From contig CAVQBE010000025.1 in the NCBI GenBank assembly GCA_963710675.1, positions 1 through 64,000 of the forward strand: a DNA stretch of 64,000 nt, written 5' to 3'. Within the stretch, counting starts at the first letter, position 1. Every line of letters begins with the position of its first letter. A model generated the notes under the pieces. The model did not search any database and was not told where the DNA came from. It saw only the letters and a program-made list of their open reading frames with translations. Below, one piece after another: positions 18,202 through 25,509 of this stretch. This DNA comes from JACCZX01 sp963710675. GTDB lineage: Bacteria; Pseudomonadota; Gammaproteobacteria; Burkholderiales; Burkholderiaceae_F. A program made the translations under genes and the position numbers.

Positions 18202-20025
18202 CTATAGGAGATTGGCCCGCGAACGCGCTTCAAGTGAAGACCACTGCTCAAACTTGGCCGCAATCTGGTGCTCGATCTCTTCGATCCGACGCCTGTCTGA
18301 TTTCACCTGGCCCGCATGTTCACGGTGATAGTTCGCCTGGCTCATGCGCTGGCTGATGGTGTGCTGCTCGTTTTCAAGCGCTTCGATTTCTGCGGGCAAA
18401 GTATCAAGCTCGCGTTGCTCTTTGTACGTCAGCTTGACGCGTGGGCCGCGAGTCGTGGCCGCCTTCGTGGATACCGGCTTGCTCGAAGCTTCCTCACGAT
18501 CGCGACCTGGCCGCTGCAGCAGCCAATCCGAATATCCACCGACGTATTCGCGCCAGACTCCACTGCCTTCGGCAACCAGAGTTTGCGTCACGACGTTGTC
18601 CAGAAACGCGCGGTCATGACTGACCAACAGTAACGTGCCGTCGTACTGCTGCAACGTGGCTTCAAGCAACTCAAGCGACTCGATGTCCAGATCGTTGGTC
18701 GGCTCGTCGAGGATAAGCAGGTTGGCCGGTTGGGCGAACAATCGCGCGAGCAGCAGCCGATTGCGCTCGCCGCCCGATAGGGTTTTGATCGGCGCTTCGG
18801 CGCGTTGCGGTGGAAACAGAAAGTCGCCGAGGTAAGTCATCACGTGCTTGCGCTCGCCGGCGATTTCGATCCAGCTCGATCCAGGGCTGATTGTCTCGAT
18901 CAGCGTCTTGTCCGGATCAAGCGCCGCGCGCATCTGATCAAAGTAGGCCACGCTCACCTTGCTTCCGATGCGGACCGTGCCTTGATCGGGCGCGAGCGTG
19001 CCCAGCATCAATCGCAGCAGCGTCGTTTTGCCGGCGCCATTGGGGCCAATGATCCCGATACGGTCACCGCGCAGGATCCGCATCGAGAGCTGATCCACTA
19101 TCACGGTTGCGCCGAACCGCTTCGTTACATCGGTCAGCTCTGTTACCAACTTGCCGGAGCGCTCGCCAGCGTCGACGGCAAGCTTCACGCGGCCGACGTT
19201 TTCGCGTCGCGCTGCGCGCGCACGTCTTAGCTGTTCGAGCCGCTCGACCCGCCCCGCGTTGCGCGTGCGCCTGGCCTCGATACCACGCCGGATCCACGCC
19301 TCTTCCTGCTGCCAGAACTTGTCGAACTTGCGGGCTGCAGTCTGCTCGGCGGCGAGCTCAACCGCGCGCCGCGCTTCCCACGCGCTGTAGTTGCCCGGAT
19401 ACGAACGCAACAAGCCGCGGTCGAGCTCGACGATCCGGTTCGTTACTCGATCGAGAAACGCGCGGTCATGCGTGATCACGATCATCGTCTGCTTCGCCAG
19501 CAACTCCTCAAGCAGCGTGATGCCATCGATATCGAGATGATTGGTGGGCTCGTCGAGCAGCATCAGGTCGGGAGCAAGGGCAAACGCGAGTGCGAGCGCG
19601 CCACGCTTGCGCTCACCGCCGGAAAGTCGCGCGGGGTCGGCCGCTTCGTCGAGCCCGAGTCGATGCATGTATTCAATCAGCCGCGCTTCAAAGCGCCAGC
19701 GCTCGCGATCGTCGTGCACTGACATGTGTGCGTCGCCATGCAGATCGAGACCTCCCCGCAAAGCGAGACTCGCACGCAACGTCGGCGCAGCAGGCAATTC
19801 GGGTTCCTGTTCGACGATCGCGATCGACAAGCCGTCCTTTCTCTTGATCTCGCCGTCGTCGAGTTCGATCCTTGCTGCAATTGCGTTCAGCAGAGAGCTT
19901 TTGCCGGTGCCATTGCGACCGATCAATCCAATCCGATCGCCGGCGTTGACTGTCAGCGAGGCTCGGTCGAGCAACGGATGCAACCCAAACGCAAGTTCGG
20001 CATCCAGAATCGTCAGCAAAGACAT
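18202..20025 (-). CDS. uup: ABC-F family ATPase, Uup-like
   Basis: This 607-residue soluble protein has two ATP-binding cassettes: Walker A GRNGTGKSSLLNAI and GPNGAGKTTLLRLM, signatures LSGGERKRGALALAFAL and LSGGERNRLLLARLF, and Walker B LLDEPTNHLD and ILDEPTNDLD. The linker between them is charged. The C-terminal coiled coil (LTYKEQRELDTLPAEIEALE...) is the Uup-type DNA-binding-like tail. ABC-F proteins act on ribosomes or, for Uup, influence transposon excision. There are no membrane domains. Confidence 0.88.
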   Translation of the reverse strand: MSLLTILDAELAFGLHPLLDRASLTVNAGDRIGLIGRNGTGKSSLLNAIAARIELDDGEIKRKDGLSIAIVEQEPELPAAPTLRASLALRGGLDLHGDAHMSVHDDRERWRFEARLIEYMHRLGLDEAADPARLSGGERKRGALALAFALAPDLMLLDEPTNHLDIDGITLLEELLAKQTMIVITHDRAFLDRVTNRIVELDRGLLRSYPGNYSAWEARRAVELAAEQTAARKFDKFWQQEEAWIRRGIEARRTRNAGRVERLEQLRRARAARRENVGRVKLAVDAGERSGKLVTELTDVTKRFGATVIVDQLSMRILRGDRIGIIGPNGAGKTTLLRLMLGTLAPDQGTVRIGSKVSVAYFDQMRAALDPDKTLIETISPGSSWIEIAGERKHVMTYLGDFLFPPQRAEAPIKTLSGGERNRLLLARLFAQPANLLILDEPTNDLDIESLELLEATLQQYDGTLLLVSHDRAFLDNVVTQTLVAEGSGVWREYVGGYSDWLLQRPGRDREEASSKPVSTKAATTRGPRVKLTYKEQRELDTLPAEIEALENEQHTISQRMSQANYHREHAGQVKSDRRRIEEIEHQIAAKFEQWSSLEARSRANLL

Positions 20026-20034
20026 CGTTCTTGG

Positions 20035-20958
20035 TCAATGCACGGCAGAGCGCCGCGCTGAGCTGATGAGGAAAATGCCCGCCCCCGCACAAGCGAGCGC
20101 GGCAGCTTGCATCCAGTTGAAGGTTTCGCCGAGGAAGAATATGCCGACCAATGTGGCGGTTATCGGTAACGCGACCGTGAACACGCCTGCGTGACTTGCC
20201 GCTACGTTCTTAAGGCCAGCCACCCACATCCAGACCGCGAACAAGCTCGCCGCCAACGAATAGAAAATCAGCAGTAGCCACAGGCCGGCCGTCAATGCGC
20301 GCGGATCAAACGAGCCAAGCTGCCACAAGCCCAATGGAGCGATCAAAAGCAATCCCAGCAGATTGATCAGCGCCGAGACACGCAATGGCGAGCGAGTTGC
20401 CGACAGCCGCTTCGAGATGATCACGTAGATGGCTTCGCACACCACGGCTCCGAACAACAGCAAATTGCCGAGCATTATTGTCAGAGAGGAGCCCGGCGCG
20501 GCAGTTGGCTCCCTGCCTCTTGCCAGCTGCAACAACACAATGCCGGCCACAGCGAGCACGATGGCAAGCCACACGCGCGGCGTCAACGTTTCACGCAGGA
20601 ACCAGCGCGACAGCAGTGCTACGACAGCCGGCAGCGTAGCGAGAATGACTCCCGCAGCCGTTGCGGTTGTCAGCGCAATGCCACTCAACATGCAGATCGA
20701 GAACAGGAAGTTGCCGAAGAAAGAAAGCAAAAAGAAAAGCCGGCGTTCGGTACGCGTCAGCGGCAATTCGCCGGGGGCGCGAAACGTCCACGGCAGCATC
20801 GCGACGGAAGCAATCGCAAAGCGCAGAAATGCCAACGCGAACACTGGGATGACAGCCACCAGAGGCTTGGAGAGCGCGACGTATGTGCCGACTAATGCCA
20901 TCGACGCCGTCAGCAGCAAGTACGCAAACAGCTTCGACGAAGGCGCGGCGGTATTCAT
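20035..20958 (-). CDS. EamA/DMT superfamily permease
   Basis: This 307-residue protein has about ten hydrophobic helices arranged as two EamA repeats (YLLLTASMALVGTYVALSKPL ... ; LLLFGAVVCEAIYVIISKRLS ...). The C-terminal FFLGETFNWMQAAALACAGAGIFLIS matches the second repeat end. Members export amino acids, metabolites or toxic compounds; the substrate is unknown. It starts 9 bp after the ABC-F gene start side and is divergent from the rhodanese gene across about 110 bp. Confidence 0.85.
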   Translation of the reverse strand: MNTAAPSSKLFAYLLLTASMALVGTYVALSKPLVAVIPVFALAFLRFAIASVAMLPWTFRAPGELPLTRTERRLFFLLSFFGNFLFSICMLSGIALTTATAAGVILATLPAVVALLSRWFLRETLTPRVWLAIVLAVAGIVLLQLARGREPTAAPGSSLTIMLGNLLLFGAVVCEAIYVIISKRLSATRSPLRVSALINLLGLLLIAPLGLWQLGSFDPRALTAGLWLLLIFYSLAASLFAVWMWVAGLKNVAASHAGVFTVALPITATLVGIFFLGETFNWMQAAALACAGAGIFLISSARRSAVH

Positions 20959-21070
20959 TGGCGGGGCGACGATACCGGACGCATCGCGGCTGCTGCATAT
21001 GCATATGCCGACAGATTCAGCGCTGCCGCCGCTCCGTGCTTATGATGATCGCCCTTCTTCGAAGATCACC

Positions 21071-21667
21071 ATGAAAGCCATTGGCTCTCTAGTTGCGTGC
21101 GCACTCTTTACGCTGCTCTCATCGATTTCTTTCGATGCTGACGCACAAAAGCTTGACTCATCGCGTGTTCCCGAGGAAATGCGCTCGCAGCAGGGCCTAT
21201 ATCTGTTACCCGTTCAGGCGCATCAATTTGTACGGGCACAGAAAGGCAAGGTTCTGTTCATCGACGTTCGTACGCGCGCAGAGGCGCAGTTCCTGGGCAT
21301 GGCAACGCCGGTCGATGCGCTTGTGCCCTATGTCGAGTTTCAGGAATTCATGACCGACTGGGACGAGACGCGCGGTTTTTACAAGCTTGAACCTTTCAGC
21401 GACTTCGTTCCAGAAGTCGGCCGGCGCCTACAGGCAAAGGGTTTGACCAAAAACGATCCGGTGGTATTGATCTGCCGGGCCGGCGAGCGCAGCTCGCGCG
21501 CGGCAAACCTGCTCGCCGACTCGGGCTATACGCGCGTCTACACCGTCGTGTACGGCTTCGAAGGCGAGCTTTCAGACAAAGGTCGCCGCAATGTCAACGG
21601 CTGGAAGAATGCCAAGTTGCCGTGGAGCTTCGAGCTCGACAAGAGCAAGATGTATTTTCCCCGTTAG
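21071..21667 (+). CDS. Exported rhodanese-like domain protein
   Basis: This 198-residue protein has a signal peptide (MKAIGSLVACALFTLLSSIS...DADA) and a rhodanese domain with the active-site loop CRAGERS (Cys nucleophile) after DPVVLI. FIDVRTRAEAQFLGM is the N-terminal domain signature. It should act in the periplasm on sulfane sulfur or redox chemistry. The start is 21071; a long upstream extension is antisense to eamA and not coding. It precedes the HlyD gene by 80 bp on the same strand, without evident functional link. Confidence 0.82.
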   Translation: MKAIGSLVACALFTLLSSISFDADAQKLDSSRVPEEMRSQQGLYLLPVQAHQFVRAQKGKVLFIDVRTRAEAQFLGMATPVDALVPYVEFQEFMTDWDETRGFYKLEPFSDFVPEVGRRLQAKGLTKNDPVVLICRAGERSSRAANLLADSGYTRVYTVVYGFEGELSDKGRRNVNGWKNAKLPWSFELDKSKMYFPR

Positions 21668-21747
21668 TGATTCAGCGGATGTACGCGACGCCTGACTCGT
21701 CAGAGTAGTTTGCACTAGCTGACTACGCCGCCATAATCCCGGTCGCA

Positions 21748-22998
21748 ATGGCGACCAAGCTCTTCCGGCAGCAGGCGATCGACGCGCAGCGCGAGAAATT
21801 GCTGGGCGAGGTATCCCTTGCTCGCACCGTTCCGATGTGGGGATATACCTTGCTCGCCGTGGCGTTTGCTGCTGCGCTAGTTGCATTCTCGATCTGGGGC
21901 GAGTACGCGCGTCGCGAGCGTGTCGATGGATTTCTGGCACTTGATTCCGGTGCCGCCCGCCTGCTGGCGCCGCAGGCGGGCACGATCGCCGAGTTTCTCG
22001 CGAAGGAAGGCGAGGACGTCGCAGTCGGGCAGCCGCTGATCCGCCTGTCATTCGAGCGCGTAACGGCGGCCGGTGTTACCTCTGGCGAACTGGTGCAGCG
22101 TGAGATCGGTGATCGCATCAGCGGACTCGAGCGCGAGCAGCAGCAGGTGCGATTGCTCGGCAGACAACAAGCCGAAATCCTGCGCCGCAAAATGGACGAT
22201 CTGCAGCGCGAGCTTGCGCAATCCGATCTCGAGATCAGGGCCCAGCAAACAAGATTGGCCTCGTCGCGCAACGAATACCAGCGTGCCGAAGACCTGTACA
22301 AGGACAAGTTCTACTCCGAAAGCAAGCTGATCGAGTTTCGCAACAACGTACTCGACCAGCAGGTGAAGCTGGAAGGTTTGAAACGCCAGCGCGCGAGCGT
22401 CGAGCGTGAACTCTCGTCGACTCGCTCCGAACTGCCGCTGATTGAAACCAAGGTCGGTTCGCAGATCGATCAGGTCAAGCGCCAGATGAGCGAGCTGCAA
22501 CAGGGCAGTGTGCAGGAGGCGGCCAAGCGCGAGAACGTCATTCGTGCGCCGATCGCCGGCGTCTTCACCAATATTGCTGCTAACAGCGGCGAAGCGGTCG
22601 CCGACGAAGCGCCGCTGGCGATGGTGGTTCCAAAGGGTGGCGGCCTGCATGCGCAGCTGCTGGTGCCGACGCGCGCAATCGGATTCGTGCAGCCTGGGCA
22701 GGCGGTGGTGCTGCGATACGACGCATTTCCCTTTCAGCGCTTTGGGCAGTATCGCGGCACGGTTGAGCGCGTCAGCAGCACGGTGTGGTCACCCGGCGAA
22801 AGAGTCGGTCCGATGACGGTTCGCGAACCGGTGTATCGAGTCGATGTGAGACTGGATGCGCAGACTGTGGCGTCAGGCACGCAGACGCTGCCGCTGCGGC
22901 CCGGCATGTCGGTCAACGCCGACATCCTGCAGGAAAAGCGCAAGGTCTGGGAATGGGTGTTCGAGCCGATCCTGTCGCTGAAAGAGAGACTCGGCTGA
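21748..22998 (+). CDS. HlyD/CvaA-family periplasmic adaptor of a peptide exporter
   Basis: This membrane fusion protein joins an inner-membrane ABC exporter to an outer-membrane channel. It has one N-terminal membrane helix (YTLLAVAFAAALVAFSIWGEY), a lipoyl-like half (LLAPQAGTIAEFLAKEGEDV), about 170 residues of alpha-helical hairpin (Gln/Glu/Arg-rich, residues ~110-270), the second lipoyl half (VIRAPIAGVFTNIAANSGEAV) and a beta-barrel domain. The layout matches CvaA/MchE proteins of microcin export. It ends 16 bp before the C39 exporter gene. No TolC-type gene is in the window. Confidence 0.87.
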   Translation: MATKLFRQQAIDAQREKLLGEVSLARTVPMWGYTLLAVAFAAALVAFSIWGEYARRERVDGFLALDSGAARLLAPQAGTIAEFLAKEGEDVAVGQPLIRLSFERVTAAGVTSGELVQREIGDRISGLEREQQQVRLLGRQQAEILRRKMDDLQRELAQSDLEIRAQQTRLASSRNEYQRAEDLYKDKFYSESKLIEFRNNVLDQQVKLEGLKRQRASVERELSSTRSELPLIETKVGSQIDQVKRQMSELQQGSVQEAAKRENVIRAPIAGVFTNIAANSGEAVADEAPLAMVVPKGGGLHAQLLVPTRAIGFVQPGQAVVLRYDAFPFQRFGQYRGTVERVSSTVWSPGERVGPMTVREPVYRVDVRLDAQTVASGTQTLPLRPGMSVNADILQEKRKVWEWVFEPILSLKERLG

Positions 22999-23014
22999 TG
23001 CAGGAGCTTCGCTG

Positions 23015-25108
23015 ATGCGGCGTGTGCCGATGATTCTGCAGAGCGAAGCGCCCGAGTGCGGCATCGCGTGCGTTGCAATGATTGCGAGCTACCACGGCTT
23101 CCGTACCGATCTGGGCGGCATGCGCATGCGGCTGGCGCCTTCGATGAAGGGCGTCACGCTGAAGCACATCAGCTCGATCGCCGAGGTGATGGGAATGGCC
23201 GCGCGCGGAGTCAAGGTCGCGCTCGAATCGCTGTCGCAGTTGAAGTTGCCGGCGATCCTTCACTGGGACATGAATCACTTCGTCGTGTTGACGCACGTGA
23301 ACGGCGACACGATCACGGTCAATGACCCTGCCCGCGGGCGGCGCGTGCTGAAGCTCGCGGAGGCATCGGATCACTACACCGGCGTCGCGATGGAGATGAC
23401 GCCCGCGGCCGGATTCAAAAGGCGCGACGAGCGCGAGCAAATCAGCGCCTGGCAACTGGTGCGTACGGCCACCGGGCTCAAGGGTGCGATTACCCAGGTG
23501 CTGCTGCTGTCGCTGGTGCTTGAGGTGCTGGCTATTGCGACGCCGTTTTTCCTTCAATTGGTCGTCGATCGCGTCGTCGTCGGGCGCGACCGGGACCTAC
23601 TGGCAGTGCTCGGCATCGGGTTTGTGCTGCTGGCATTGACGATCGCGATCGTCACTGGGCTGCGTGCGTGGCTTGGCGTGTACATCAGCACGCGGCTGAA
23701 TCTGCAGCTGCTCGACACGCTTTTCGCCCGCCTGTTGCGCTTGCCACTGGCGTGGTTCGAAAAGCGCCATATCGGCGACATCGTGTCGCGCTTTCGCTCG
23801 GTCGACGCGATCCAGCGCACGCTGACGCTGACGTTCCTCGAGACGGTGATGGACGGCGTGATGGTGCTGGTCACTCTGGCCGTGATGCTCTGGTACAGCT
23901 CCGCCTTGACGTTGATTGTTGTCATCGCGGCCGTCTGCTACGGCCTGCTGCGCTGGACGATGTACGGGCCGCAGCGACGGGCAACCGACGAGCGCATCGT
24001 GCATGAGGCGAAAGCGGCCACTCACTTCATCGAGACGCTGCGCGGAATGATGGCCATCAAGCTCAATCTGCGTGAGTCTGAACGCCGCTCCGCCTACCTG
24101 AACCATGTGGTCGACCAGACCAATGCCGACGTGCGGGTGCAGAACCTGGCTTTGCTGCAGCGCGCTGGCAACGTGCTTGTGTTCGGTATCGAGAACGTGC
24201 TGGTGATCTGGCTCGGCGCGTACGCCGTGCTCGACAACCAGTTATCGGTCGGAATGCTGTTCGCATTCCTGCTGTTCAAGCTGCTCTTCATCACGCGCGT
24301 CAACAACCTCGTCGACAAGACGATCGAATTCAGGATGCTCGATCTGCACGCCGACCGGGTCGCCGACATTGCGCTTGCCGAACCTGAGGGCGCGCCGTCC
24401 GAGTTGCCGGCGGTCGCGCGCGCCGATGCGCCGTCGGCACCCTTTGTGTTGCAAGGCCGCGACATCGGATTCGCCTACGGCATCGAGGGCTTCGTGTTCC
24501 GAGGTGTGGACTTTGCCGCCAAGCCCGGGGAGATGGTCGCGATCGTCGGGCCTAGTGGCGCCGGAAAGACGACGTTGGTCAAAGTACTGGCAGGCCTGCT
24601 CGACCGGACAGAGGGTCAGCTGACCGCGGCCGGTCGCGACGTCCGCGACTGGGACAAGGCCGCCTACCGCAGCCGAATCGGCGTCGTCATGCAGGACGAC
24701 CACCTGTTCGTCGGCACGATTGAAGACAACATCAGCTTCTTTGACCCGCAGCACGATGCGCAGCGGGTCCAGGACTGCGCCCGGCTGGCAATGGTCGATC
24801 AGGAAATCGACGCGATGCCGATGCAGTTCAACACGATCGTCGGCAGCCTGGGCATGGCGCTGTCCGGCGGCCAGCGCAGCCGCGTCCTACTGGCCCGTGC
24901 CCTGTACCGCCGCCCGCAGATCCTTTTCCTGGACGAGACGTTCGATCAGCTCGATCTGGCGAAGGAACGAGCGATTACCGATGGGCTGCGGAAAACGGGG
25001 ATAGGACTGGTAATTGTCAGCCACCGGCCGGAGACGGTTGGGGCGGTGGATAGGATCGTTCGGCTGGGAGATGCCCCGGTACCAGCCAGTCAGCTGGCCG
25101 CAGCCTAG
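23015..25108 (+). CDS. C39 peptidase-containing ABC exporter (peptide processing and secretion)
   Basis: This 697-residue bifunctional transporter has an N-terminal C39 cysteine protease domain with all catalytic residues: QSEAPECGIACVAM (Cys15), WDMNHFVVL (His88) and NDPARG (Asp104). It cuts double-glycine leaders while exporting the peptide. Six membrane helices follow (about 155-435), then the nucleotide-binding domain: Walker A GPSGAGKTT (512-520), LSGGQRSRVLLARAL, FLDETFDQLD with the catalytic Glu, and the switch His in VSHRPE. The ATG at 23015 has CAGGAG upstream. The natural substrate is very probably the 41-residue precursor at 25204-25329. Confidence 0.92.
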   Translation: MRRVPMILQSEAPECGIACVAMIASYHGFRTDLGGMRMRLAPSMKGVTLKHISSIAEVMGMAARGVKVALESLSQLKLPAILHWDMNHFVVLTHVNGDTITVNDPARGRRVLKLAEASDHYTGVAMEMTPAAGFKRRDEREQISAWQLVRTATGLKGAITQVLLLSLVLEVLAIATPFFLQLVVDRVVVGRDRDLLAVLGIGFVLLALTIAIVTGLRAWLGVYISTRLNLQLLDTLFARLLRLPLAWFEKRHIGDIVSRFRSVDAIQRTLTLTFLETVMDGVMVLVTLAVMLWYSSALTLIVVIAAVCYGLLRWTMYGPQRRATDERIVHEAKAATHFIETLRGMMAIKLNLRESERRSAYLNHVVDQTNADVRVQNLALLQRAGNVLVFGIENVLVIWLGAYAVLDNQLSVGMLFAFLLFKLLFITRVNNLVDKTIEFRMLDLHADRVADIALAEPEGAPSELPAVARADAPSAPFVLQGRDIGFAYGIEGFVFRGVDFAAKPGEMVAIVGPSGAGKTTLVKVLAGLLDRTEGQLTAAGRDVRDWDKAAYRSRIGVVMQDDHLFVGTIEDNISFFDPQHDAQRVQDCARLAMVDQEIDAMPMQFNTIVGSLGMALSGGQRSRVLLARALYRRPQILFLDETFDQLDLAKERAITDGLRKTGIGLVIVSHRPETVGAVDRIVRLGDAPVPASQLAAA

Positions 25109-25110
25109 GC

Positions 25111-25144
25111 AAAAAGAACCGAACACTCCCGTCGGAGTGTTCGG
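25111..25144 (-). terminator. Intrinsic terminator for the precursor peptide gene
   Basis: A perfect 11-bp stem (CCGAACACTCC pairing across a 4-nt loop, 25119-25144) is followed on the minus strand by TTCTTTTT. It lies 60 bp past the precursor stop and 2 bp past the convergent exporter stop. A second A6/T6 inverted repeat at about 25166-25181 might serve the plus strand. Confidence 0.75.
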
Positions 25145-25203
25145 CTAGGCTCGTAGAGCAAAAAACTCGTTTTTTAGTTGACAGGTAAATGTGTGCTTGG
25201 TGC

Positions 25204-25329
25204 TTACATCAGCAGGACGCCGAATGCGCCGCCGCCGATCATGTCAAGCTCAGACAGAGACAACTCAGCGGGCACTTCGATGGTGTCAACAACGATTTCT
25301 TCAACGGTTGCAAGCTCGATCTTGTTCAT
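25204..25329 (-). CDS. Double-glycine leader peptide precursor with a 7-residue core
   Basis: A 41-codon gene opens MNKIELATVEEIV and ends LSLSELDMIGGG-AFGVLLM, stop TAA. Residues 23-34 match the class II leader consensus LSxxELxxIxGG at every fixed position when cleavage is placed after Gly34, leaving AFGVLLM (cutting after Gly33 would leave GAFGVLLM). The ribosome binding site AGAGG lies 5 nt before the ATG, and an intrinsic terminator follows. The intact C39 exporter ends 95 bp away on the other strand. The mature peptide is far shorter than known class II microcins and contains no Cys, Ser or Thr, so lanthionine or disulfide chemistry is excluded. It could be a secreted signal or an unusually small bacteriocin. 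The gene is too short for standard gene callers. Confidence 0.85.
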   Translation of the reverse strand: MNKIELATVEEIVVDTIEVPAELSLSELDMIGGGAFGVLLM

Positions 25330-25509
25330 TTGATCCTCTACGAGTGGATGACCTTTTTTGGGGCTGGAGCCGAGTTCTCATAGACCCGACGCGAACGCAT
25401 CTTCGATCCAGTGAGATGGGTGGGAAATAGCCCGCATTTGGTTGCTTTCCCTATAGCCACAGCGTGTGCGGGCGATCACACTCCCCCGTCCAACGTTCCT
25501 CCAGTCAGG

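Noticed and set aside
21748..25329. Lantibiotic, sactipeptide or NHLP-type modified peptide cluster
   Set aside because: No LanM, LanB, radical SAM or nitrile-hydratase-leader gene is present, and the core lacks Ser, Thr and Cys.
25189..25430. Plus-strand ORFs of 64-79 codons between the exporter and HD-GYP genes
   Set aside because: They are shadows of the minus-strand precursor gene, which has the ribosome binding site, leader consensus and terminator.
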